From Acidimicrobiia bacterium (GTDB taxonomy: Bacteria; Actinomycetota; Acidimicrobiia; Spongiisociales; UBA4744), in assembly GCA_029863625.1 (NCBI GenBank), contig JAOTUY010000015.1, positions 1-53,024 on the forward strand: a stretch of 53,024 nucleotides of DNA, in the 5' to 3' direction. The notes beneath the pieces were generated by a model that made no database searches, had not been told where the DNA came from, and worked only from the letters and a program-made list of their open reading frames with translations. Both the position numbers and the translations under genes were made by a program. Positions 34,288 through 41,686 of the stretch are shown in pieces; within the stretch, counting starts at the first letter, position 1; each line of letters starts with the position of its first letter.

Positions 34288-35091
34288 ATGGCACAACGGG
34301 GAACGGCCGGATGGCGGCTCGCTCACTACGGCGAGCCGTGCCGGGCACCGCGCCAATCGGTTCCCTTCGCCGGCTCGTCGATCAGCGTTGACGCACGGGC
34401 GGCCACAGCCTTTCAAGCCCTCGGCATTCTCATCCAGGCCGAGTATGGGGGTACCGACTCGACCCAGACCGGCGCATACAACTGTCGCAAAATCGGCGGG
34501 ACAAATACATGGTCGGCCCATGCCTGGGGGCTGGCCGTCGACGTCGACTGGCGGCTCAACCCGATGCGTCTACCTCTCACGACGGTGATACCCGCCTCGT
34601 TGCGGGCTATCAAGACGCGTCTGAAGACGGTCGACACGAGGGTGCCTGTATTGCGGTGGGGTGGTAGCTGGCGGACGCCCGATCCCATGCACTTCGAGAT
34701 CATCGCCACCCCCGTCGAGATCGCTGAAGGGCTCGAACTCGACGGGCTTTCGGCAGCTATCCAGCCTAAGGAGACACCGGACATGATCAAGAAAGGTGAT
34801 CACGGCCCAACGGTCGAATGGTGGCAGGAACGGCTTCTGGCCTGGCAAGCTGACAGCTTGCCCGAATATGGCGCTGATGGGGATTTTGGGGACGAGACCG
34901 AGCGAGCCATCCGGCGCTTTGAAGCCGAGCAGGAGATCAACCAGCGAGGCGTGATCGACCTCGTCAGGGGCGCAGCGCTGATGGCCGTCACGAGCGACAC
35001 GCCCGCCGACCTGACCAAGCTGTTCTCATCCGAACGAACCACTCGCAACCTTCGGCGAAGCGCGCCGCTCGATGATTGGCCGGCCGACTAG
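34288..35091 (+). CDS. M15 D,D-carboxypeptidase/endolysin-like peptidase with peptidoglycan-binding tail
   Basis: A 267-residue enzyme that would cut peptidoglycan stem peptides. The zinc site is complete: SAHAWGLAVD at 76-85 gives His78 and Asp85, and DPMHFE gives His135. A PG_binding_1-like module follows (MIKKGDHGPTVEWWQERL, DGDFGDETERAIRRFE). No signal peptide is present, as in phage endolysins, so it is held in or released from the cytoplasm unless exported otherwise. ATG 34288 follows AGGGAGAAGGT. A perfect AAGGAGG at 34244-34250 lies further up with no ATG/GTG at the proper distance. The 275-base gap before the gene holds no other credible gene. Its stop overlaps the opposing CHAT gene's stop. 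Confidence 0.85.
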   Translation: MAQRGTAGWRLAHYGEPCRAPRQSVPFAGSSISVDARAATAFQALGILIQAEYGGTDSTQTGAYNCRKIGGTNTWSAHAWGLAVDVDWRLNPMRLPLTTVIPASLRAIKTRLKTVDTRVPVLRWGGSWRTPDPMHFEIIATPVEIAEGLELDGLSAAIQPKETPDMIKKGDHGPTVEWWQERLLAWQADSLPEYGADGDFGDETERAIRRFEAEQEINQRGVIDLVRGAALMAVTSDTPADLTKLFSSERTTRNLRRSAPLDDWPAD

Positions 35092-36977
35092 ACGACCTTG
35101 GCGGAAGGATCAGCAAACACCGTATAGGCCAGCCAGGTGGGGTCGCCCGTCGGGCGAATCGCGGCCCGTGCCTGATGAGCTGCATCGCCGATCGTGGCGC
35201 CGCCCAACAGCTTTTCGTAGAAGGTCTTGGCGAAATTCTGGGCCGGCTCGTCAAACACCGACCAGTAGGCCCCGACGAACGCCGCCGCGCCCGCCTTGAG
35301 AAACTGAGAGGCCCAACCACCGACATCGGTGAGCGACATGGCCGACCGTCCAATCTGACAGGCGTTGAGAAACACCAGCGGGTCGGCCTGCCCAAGGTTG
35401 CGGACCACTCCGCTGATATCTTCAGGAGTCAACTCCTCTTGGTTCTCCAGCAGCATCGCCGATCGGTTGGGGTTGGGGTCGCGGAACACTCCGTGACCGC
35501 TGAAATGCCATGCGTTGTGTTCTCCGGCTGCCAGGGCGGCATGAACATCCAGGTAGGTGGCGGGGATCGATTCGACCCGGCGCCCTCCATTCGCCAGGGA
35601 AAGCATGAATTGCTTCTCGCTTTCGGCGAACGGTAGCCCCGAATCATCGGGAACGATGACGGCCATCTTGTGCATAGGGAGATCGGGATGGAGAGCCACA
35701 CCGGGTATCCAGCGGGTCACTGCAAACGCCTCGGCCAGGAACGGACCCTCGACGATTCTTCCATTCTCCACTCCCTGCAGCTTGCACAGCTCCCAAGGGA
35801 TCCAGGGCTCCTCCGACTCGATCCGCATCGTGGTGATCCGTTGGCGAATCGACCACAGCAAGACCCGCAGTTCCTCGGGGAGCAGGGTTTCGAGCAGATG
35901 GGAGCCCTTGGCGGCCAGCTTCGGCTCTATTGCGGCTCGTTCCTGGGCGGTGGTCAATGGGAGGTTCTCGATGTCCAAGAAGAAGTCCTGGAAATACTCG
36001 AGGGCGCTCATTCGTAGACGGATCGGTCCGAAGGGCCGGAGATGGAGTTCGAGCGCTGGATCGGCGGCCGATAGCCGGACGGTGAAGGTGGGATCAGCGC
36101 CCGATTGCTCGAGGATCAGCAGAGATAGGTCTGGCTGACTGACCCGGACCTCGGAGATCTCCCCGCTGCGACTGGCTCGTTCAATGCTGGTTGGCCGACC
36201 GGCGGCAACCACCTCGGCGGCGACCGTGAAAGCTCCCAGTGGTTGACCTTCGTGGAACACGAGTACGCGGATTCGACCCGTCCCCAGCTCCGTGGCTCGC
36301 AAGCGGAACTGGATGGGTAATGGTTCTTCTTCGGTTGTGACGGACAAGCTCCCATCTCCGGAGCCTTCCAAGGTGAAACCTTTCTGCGACTGTACGACGA
36401 CATCGATGGTCGAGCCGGTCGGCAGGGCAGTGGGGAGCGACGGCCCTTCCCCCGCTTCGGCGGTCAGAGAGACGAGTAGAGAAGCCACGGCATCCATTTC
36501 GACTTCTCGGGGGAAGTCGGCATTGACCGAGCGCGGGATCGGATGCTGGTCGGGTGCCGCGCCGCGGGTCGCTCCTCGAGTTACAGACCGGGTGACGCCG
36601 CGCCTGGTGGGTGGGAGAGATTCCAGACCGCGGGTCGTTGCCCGCGGATCAACGAAGCCGACGAGCCGACCACCCTCGATGATCACCGCCCGGGCGGGAT
36701 CCGACGGAGCCGGGGCCAAGGCGTCCATCGCCGGAGTGGCGGTGTGTTCGTGCAGATCGAGTACACGAATGATCGGCGTCGATGCATCCGCCCGGGCGAG
36801 CAGGTCGAGGATGTCGATCCGGGAGTACAGGTAGTAGAAGTCGCCGTCGGTCGTCTCCCGGCGATGAACGATGACGTGGTCGGCCCTGGTCTGCTCGAGG
36901 AGGCTCCTCGAGCGACCGGCGTTCCACCCGGCCTGAAGTAGAACGAAATCTTCCGAAACCAAATCACCCAGGTACAT
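35088..36977 (-). CDS. CHAT-domain protease with N-terminal CBS-like module
   Basis: A 629-residue protein. The first 115 residues look like a CBS pair (LLEQTRADHVIVHRRE, YLYSRIDILDLL, ARAVIIEGGRLVGFVDP), a class of nucleotide-sensing domains. A Thr/Arg-rich linker and a beta-rich middle part follow. The C-terminal 290 residues are a CHAT caspase-like domain with WELCKLQG, His495 in HFSGHGVF and Cys540 in FLNACQIG, so the dyad is intact. ATG 36977 has GGAGGG upstream. It is the only minus-strand protease here and is divergent from the metacaspase-CHAT pair. Its stop and the M15 gene's stop interlock within CTAG at 35088-35091. Confidence 0.87.
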   Translation of the reverse strand: MYLGDLVSEDFVLLQAGWNAGRSRSLLEQTRADHVIVHRRETTDGDFYYLYSRIDILDLLARADASTPIIRVLDLHEHTATPAMDALAPAPSDPARAVIIEGGRLVGFVDPRATTRGLESLPPTRRGVTRSVTRGATRGAAPDQHPIPRSVNADFPREVEMDAVASLLVSLTAEAGEGPSLPTALPTGSTIDVVVQSQKGFTLEGSGDGSLSVTTEEEPLPIQFRLRATELGTGRIRVLVFHEGQPLGAFTVAAEVVAAGRPTSIERASRSGEISEVRVSQPDLSLLILEQSGADPTFTVRLSAADPALELHLRPFGPIRLRMSALEYFQDFFLDIENLPLTTAQERAAIEPKLAAKGSHLLETLLPEELRVLLWSIRQRITTMRIESEEPWIPWELCKLQGVENGRIVEGPFLAEAFAVTRWIPGVALHPDLPMHKMAVIVPDDSGLPFAESEKQFMLSLANGGRRVESIPATYLDVHAALAAGEHNAWHFSGHGVFRDPNPNRSAMLLENQEELTPEDISGVVRNLGQADPLVFLNACQIGRSAMSLTDVGGWASQFLKAGAAAFVGAYWSVFDEPAQNFAKTFYEKLLGGATIGDAAHQARAAIRPTGDPTWLAYTVFADPSAKVV

Positions 36978-37186
36978 CGAGACTCCCTCCGTCGGATTCG
37001 GGGCCTCCTTCGAGACTACGGGAACCGGCCACCTCGGTGCTCAACTCGATAAGGAAAGCGGGGACTGCGATGCCAATTGATGGGCGCCGCGACGGCGGCC
37101 GACTCGAGGCTGGAGGGACCTTTTTCTCCCCGTTGTTGCAACCAGGTGTAGTTTTCAATTCGCACCTGAACTTACGGGGGTATTCC

Positions 37187-37996
37187 GTGAAGAAGAAGGC
37201 TCTGTGCGTCGGGATCAACGATTATCCGATCGCCGGAAGTGATCTGAGAGGTTGTGTCAACGATGCCACCGGTTGGGCAGCGCTGCTGGCCGATCATTAC
37301 GACTTCACGGATGTCGAAGTGATCACCGACGCCAAGGCGACCAAGAAGAACATTTTGTCGGGCATTGAGCGGCTCCTGGCCGGCGCCAGGTACGGGGACG
37401 TCCTGGTCTTCACGAATTCCTCGCACGGTTCCCAGGTGCCCGATACGAGCGGCGACGAAGAAACCTACGACGAGGTGTTGTGCCCGTACGATGCGAGCGA
37501 CCGGGTCATCACCGACGACGAGCTGCGGGAGCGGTTCGCTGATCCGGGTCGGGGTGTCAAACTCACTGTCATCTCCGACTCGTGCCATTCCGGGACGGTC
37601 ACCCGTGCGGCCCTGGCCGACAACTTTCCCGGGCTGGCCACTCCCGACGACCGGCGGGTCAGGTTCCTGAACCCTGCTCTCATCCGATCGACGCGGCTGC
37701 TCGCTGATCCGATAGGTGCGCCACCGCGGCGAAGGGTTTTCTCGCAGGCCACCATGAAGCATGTGCTCCTGAGCGGATGCCTGGACAGCGAGTACTCCTA
37801 CGACGCACTTATCGAGGGCGCCTACCACGGCGCGATGACGTACCACGCCCTTGAAGCGATACGGCGGGCCCGCTATCGGATCACCTATGAACAGCTCGTG
37901 GCGCGCGTCAACAGTCTTCTCGTCAAGGCCGGCTACCCGCAGCATCCGCAATTGGAAGGCCGGAACTACGCCAAGAAACGTCAGGTTTTCACCTGA
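37187..37996 (+). CDS. Metacaspase-like protease (peptidase C14)
   Basis: A 269-residue minimal metacaspase. It starts VKKKALCVGINDYP, the usual family opening, then DLRGCVNDA. The catalytic dyad is His80 in SSHGSQVPD and Cys133 in SDSCHSGT. Metacaspases cleave after Arg/Lys, often need calcium and are linked to regulated cell death and stress. GTG 37187 is chosen because the family begins here; an in-frame upstream extension to 37037 has no family resemblance. The stop overlaps the ATG of the next CHAT gene by one base, so the two proteases are made together. Confidence 0.9.
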   Translation: MKKKALCVGINDYPIAGSDLRGCVNDATGWAALLADHYDFTDVEVITDAKATKKNILSGIERLLAGARYGDVLVFTNSSHGSQVPDTSGDEETYDEVLCPYDASDRVITDDELRERFADPGRGVKLTVISDSCHSGTVTRAALADNFPGLATPDDRRVRFLNPALIRSTRLLADPIGAPPRRRVFSQATMKHVLLSGCLDSEYSYDALIEGAYHGAMTYHALEAIRRARYRITYEQLVARVNSLLVKAGYPQHPQLEGRNYAKKRQVFT

Positions 37997-39144
37997 TGTT
38001 CGGGAAGTACGGCGAGGGCGGAGAGACCCTGCCGCGGGTGATCACCCTCTCGGTGAGTCGATACCGCCCGGAGTTGCCGCAACCGGGCGAAGGGCTCGAC
38101 TTCCTGGTGGGTATCCACGAGGAGGGCACGGGCGTAGCTTGGCAGCGAAATGTTACGCTCGACCCGGCGGTGGAGTCATCGCTCCTCAAAGACACCGCCG
38201 ACCTCTATCGGTGGAGCCTGGGGCTCGGTCTTGGCCCGGCCGAAGCGAGCAAGCGGGTCGAATCGGTCGGCAGGCAGCTTTACGAGAGCTTCATCGGTCC
38301 CGAGGGGGAGGAGTATCTGGCGGGCGCCGAGCCCACTGCCCTGCTGATGGCCGTCGACGAGACCATTCTCAATCTCCCATGGGAACTCGTGCGTTCGGAA
38401 CGGGGTGTGCTCTCGCAGAGCACACCGTTCGGTCGGATCGTCTCAACGAGGATGGTGCCGCGACCCGGCCGCGATCCGCTTCGCGAGGACCGGATCGTGC
38501 GCATGCTGGCCGTCGGAGACCCAACGTCTGATCTCACTGCGGCCCTCGCTGAGCTAGAACGTGTGCGAGGACTGGCCGGTCCGCGCGGGCCATTCACCGG
38601 CGAAGTGGAGGTCCTCGAACAGGAGGATGCATCGATCGGCCGTTTCGAGAAGATGGTACGGGGTGGAGACTACGACATGATCCACTTCGCCGGGCATGCC
38701 CGGTTCGACCAATCCATCCCGGAGAGCAGCGCCCTTCAGTTCGCCGACGGGGCGCTCACGGCCGACGACGTCCTCGAACTCGAGTGGAGCCAACCCCCCA
38801 GCCTGGTCTTCAACAGCGCTTGCGAATCAGGCCGGGCGGCGGGAGGTCGGCGTCTCGCCGACGGCGCCAGACACGCCAACGGCCTTGCCTCGGCGTTTCT
38901 GGCGGCCGGGACCGCCGCCTATGTCGGCTACTTCTGGCCGGTCAGCGACGTCGGTGCCGCCCGGTTTGCGGAGGTCTTCTACGAGTCGCTATTCATGCTC
39001 GAGAACGTCGGATTGGCTTGTCGTGAAGCCCGCCGAGTCTGTATCGACCAGCTGGGCGATACCGGAGACTTGACCGGCTACAGCGCGGTGCTCTTTGGTG
39101 ATGCCGCCTCAGACCACCGGCGGGACCTGGCGATGGCCGTCTGA
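37996..39144 (+). CDS. CHAT-domain protease coupled to metacaspase
   Basis: A 382-residue soluble CHAT protein. An N-terminal beta-rich region (residues 1-100) is followed by the CHAT domain: LNLPWELVRSERGVL, His234 in HFAGHARFD and Cys276 in NSACESGR. The dyad is intact. Its ATG shares a base with the metacaspase stop. Co-translation of two caspase-like enzymes suggests a cascade or a protease-substrate pair, which is inference. There is no membrane segment. The convergent glycosylase gene begins four bases after its stop. Confidence 0.88.
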   Translation: MFGKYGEGGETLPRVITLSVSRYRPELPQPGEGLDFLVGIHEEGTGVAWQRNVTLDPAVESSLLKDTADLYRWSLGLGLGPAEASKRVESVGRQLYESFIGPEGEEYLAGAEPTALLMAVDETILNLPWELVRSERGVLSQSTPFGRIVSTRMVPRPGRDPLREDRIVRMLAVGDPTSDLTAALAELERVRGLAGPRGPFTGEVEVLEQEDASIGRFEKMVRGGDYDMIHFAGHARFDQSIPESSALQFADGALTADDVLELEWSQPPSLVFNSACESGRAAGGRRLADGARHANGLASAFLAAGTAAYVGYFWPVSDVGAARFAEVFYESLFMLENVGLACREARRVCIDQLGDTGDLTGYSAVLFGDAASDHRRDLAMAV

Positions 39145-39148
39145 GCCG

Positions 39149-39970
39149 TCACGACCAAGGCCGGTGTCGTTTGGGGATTTGGACTGTGATGGTTGCTCGT
39201 TTCTCCTCCCGGTCTCCTCCGACCCGGCGTGCCCATCCTTCGATGGCGCCCATCCACTCGGGAAGCCCGGCCGGGAGATCGATCGCCGGAATGGGGACCA
39301 GCTCGTGATCTGCGATTTTCTCCCCGTACAGGACCAGGTCGCGGTCGACCTCGGGGCGACAGATCGCCGGACGGAGCGCCTCCAGCCCTTCGTTCCAGTT
39401 GGTCAGGAGCTCCTTCATCGCCTCTGACTTCTTCTTGATTCGACGCGCCGAAACCGCTTCCGGGTACGTGGGGTGGATCACGTTCCGGTACGCCACACCG
39501 ACCGACGATCCCTCCGGGGTGGCCTTCCATTGCTGGAATGCCAGGTCGGCCAGCCGGCCTAGAGCCACGACGGCCTCGATTCGCTTGCCGACGATCAACG
39601 CGTTGAGCCAGCTGTGACGATACGCGGCTATGGCCGGGTCGTCCTTGTGCCGCTCGCCGCCGCCCTGTCCATAAACGCTGAAGAGGAACGTGTTGATCAT
39701 CACGTAGCTCGTATCGATGCCCAGCTTGGCGAGGAAGCCCTGGATCCGCTGACCTGCCTCGCCAACCAGAATTCTTCGGGAAATCGCCTCGTGGGCCGCC
39801 GGGTCCTGTCCTATCACCAGCACCCGGGCCGTTCCGTCGAGGCGTCCCCGGTGAAACACCGGTCCCCACTCGATGCGAAAGTCATCGGGCGGGTAGACGT
39901 CTGTCCCGGGGTAGTTGCGACAGAGCGACGCAAACGGCTCTGTTGCGTATCCTGGATCGAAACCGCGCAT
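39149..39970 (-). CDS. Uracil-DNA glycosylase superfamily protein
   Basis: A 273-residue protein with the UDG-fold motifs: VIGQDPAAHE (GQDP at 54-57, the water-activating loop) and NVIHPTYP near residue 163 (leucine/His loop). It also has INTFLFSVYGQ with Asn-containing motif II. It would remove uracil or a related damaged base from DNA. The loop sequences differ from classic Ung (GQDPYH), so family assignment is uncertain. It is convergent with the CHAT gene and divergent from the amidohydrolase, so it may be a passenger rather than part of the protease island. Confidence 0.8.
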   Translation of the reverse strand: MRGFDPGYATEPFASLCRNYPGTDVYPPDDFRIEWGPVFHRGRLDGTARVLVIGQDPAAHEAISRRILVGEAGQRIQGFLAKLGIDTSYVMINTFLFSVYGQGGGERHKDDPAIAAYRHSWLNALIVGKRIEAVVALGRLADLAFQQWKATPEGSSVGVAYRNVIHPTYPEAVSARRIKKKSEAMKELLTNWNEGLEALRPAICRPEVDRDLVLYGEKIADHELVPIPAIDLPAGLPEWMGAIEGWARRVGGDREEKRATITVQIPKRHRPWS

Positions 39971-39993
39971 GGGAACCCCCCGTTGAGTGGCTG

Positions 39994-40012
39994 AGACCCA
40001 ATCGGGTCTTTT
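39994..40012 (+). terminator. Hairpin plus T-run between divergent starts
   Basis: AGACCC-AATC-GGGTCT followed by TTT is a small intrinsic-terminator-like element in the plus direction. It sits in the 75-base gap between two divergent start codons, so it would attenuate amidohydrolase mRNA or stop antisense transcripts leaving the glycosylase gene. Confidence 0.4.
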
Positions 40013-40045
40013 GTCATAACCTACGTCGAGTACCGGAGGATTGTG

Positions 40046-41545
40046 ATGAATCTTGTGCTGACCGGAAGGGTCGTGACCTTCGATTCCGAGCGTCGGGATA
40101 TCGAACGTGGAGCTGTGTATATCGCCGACGGCAAGATCGAGGCCGTCCAGTCCAGGTCAGAGCCGCCGCCGCCCGGTTTCGACTCCGTCCGGCCGGTGCA
40201 CACCCACGGCGTCATTTATCCCGGTCTCATCGATCTCCACAATCACCTGGCCTACAACTACCGGTCCCTGTGGTTCCCTGCCAGGGAAGAGCCGTATGCA
40301 ACCCGCTACCAATGGCCGAAAGGCCGGACCTACAGCGACGATATTTCACGCCCAACCAACGCTCTCGGTCAATTCGCAGCCAAGGCGCTCCTCAAGTTCG
40401 TGGAGGTCAAGGCCGCGGTGGCGGGGGTCACGGCCATCCAGGGATCACCCAAGTTCAACCGACCCTACGAGGGATGGCTGGTCCGCAACATAGAGGACGA
40501 GACGTTCCAGACCGGTCGGGACGTCGTGTACCAATCGGTTCGGAATCTGCCGGCCGCCGACCTCGAGGACAAGGCGGCCAAGATGGCGGCCGGCAACGCC
40601 TTTCTTTACCACCTCGCCGAGGGAACCGATCCCCACCTCCGGGAAGAGTTCCGGGCATGCGACACCGCCGGATGCACGCAGAGTCGCTTCGTGGCCATCC
40701 ACGCAACGGCTCTCCGAGCGGCCGATTTCCGCAAGCTCGGCCGGGCCGGGGCCTCCATCGTCTGGTCGCCGTTCTCGAACCTGTGGCTCTACGCAGCTAC
40801 CACCGATGTGGTTGCCGCCCGCGATGCCGGGGTCCGGATCTGCCTGGGTTCCGACTGGGCGCCGTCCGGCTCCAAGAACGTGCTGGGTGAGCTCAAAGTC
40901 GCCGCACTATGGAACGAGACCCAGTTGGGTTCGGCGTTCACCGATCTCGAGTTGTGCGAGATGGTGACGGTCAATCCCGGTGATGCCATGGGGCAGGCGT
41001 GGGGTGAACGGATCGGGCGGATCAAGCCTGGCCTCGAGGCCGATCTGGTTGTGACCGCCGATCGCTTCGACGATCCCTACCGCAACCTCATCGCGGCAAC
41101 CGAGCGGCACATTCGGCTCGTGTTGGTGGGGGGCAGGCCGGTCTTCGGCAACGTCTCGCTCTTGCGATCGGCCGGCGTTGAAGCTCCCGAGCCGATCACC
41201 GTGGCGGGGGTACGCCGCGCCGTCAACCTGCTGGATCCGGCCGTCACTGATGCAGACATGACCTGGCGGCAGGTGCTCGACCGGCTCGCTGAAGCACGGA
41301 GGAGTCCGGCCAGAGCGTTCCAACGTGCCATGGCGATGGTCCCGCGCGGTGAGCAGATCCTTCAATTCGAACCCGACATGCCGGAGGGTGAACTGATCCG
41401 CGAGATCCGAGGGCCGGAGGATCTCGAGTCGGTCACCATCCCTCCCTTTGATACGCTGGCCCACGACGCCAAGTTCTTCCGGGCCCTCACCCGTGCTCCC
41501 ATCCTCCGGGGGTTGCTGGACGATCTGGCCGACTACTACCGCTGA
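40046..41545 (+). CDS. Amidohydrolase-superfamily metal-dependent hydrolase
   Basis: A 499-residue imidazolonepropionase/deaminase-like amidohydrolase. The metal motif DLHNHL supplies His65 and His67; a third His is in AIHATAL and the metal Asp is in CLGSDWAPSG. The N- and C-terminal segments form the usual composite beta sandwich (LVLTGRVVTFD, EADLVVTADRF). Substrate unknown. ATG 40046 is preferred over GTG 40043 because GGAGGA ends five bases before it. A weak hairpin follows the stop. It does not obviously belong to the protease system. Confidence 0.85.
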   Translation: MNLVLTGRVVTFDSERRDIERGAVYIADGKIEAVQSRSEPPPPGFDSVRPVHTHGVIYPGLIDLHNHLAYNYRSLWFPAREEPYATRYQWPKGRTYSDDISRPTNALGQFAAKALLKFVEVKAAVAGVTAIQGSPKFNRPYEGWLVRNIEDETFQTGRDVVYQSVRNLPAADLEDKAAKMAAGNAFLYHLAEGTDPHLREEFRACDTAGCTQSRFVAIHATALRAADFRKLGRAGASIVWSPFSNLWLYAATTDVVAARDAGVRICLGSDWAPSGSKNVLGELKVAALWNETQLGSAFTDLELCEMVTVNPGDAMGQAWGERIGRIKPGLEADLVVTADRFDDPYRNLIAATERHIRLVLVGGRPVFGNVSLLRSAGVEAPEPITVAGVRRAVNLLDPAVTDADMTWRQVLDRLAEARRSPARAFQRAMAMVPRGEQILQFEPDMPEGELIREIRGPEDLESVTIPPFDTLAHDAKFFRALTRAPILRGLLDDLADYYR

Positions 41546-41573
41546 CCAACAACCGATCGACCGTCATCCGGAG

Positions 41574-41598
41574 TTCGGTTGGCACTTTGTGTGCCGAA
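41574..41598 (+). terminator. Weak hairpin after amidohydrolase
   Basis: GGCAC-TTTGT-GTGCC, with an outer TTC/GAA pairing across a small bulge, lies 28 bases after the stop codon. No T-run is present. Confidence 0.3.
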
Positions 41599-41686
41599 TC
41601 TGGCCCGAAAAACGCGGTTTGCGATAGCCTTGAAAACTCTTCGGAAGACCTCAAGAGCAGAGATGACCCGGTGAAGGTGGACCACC

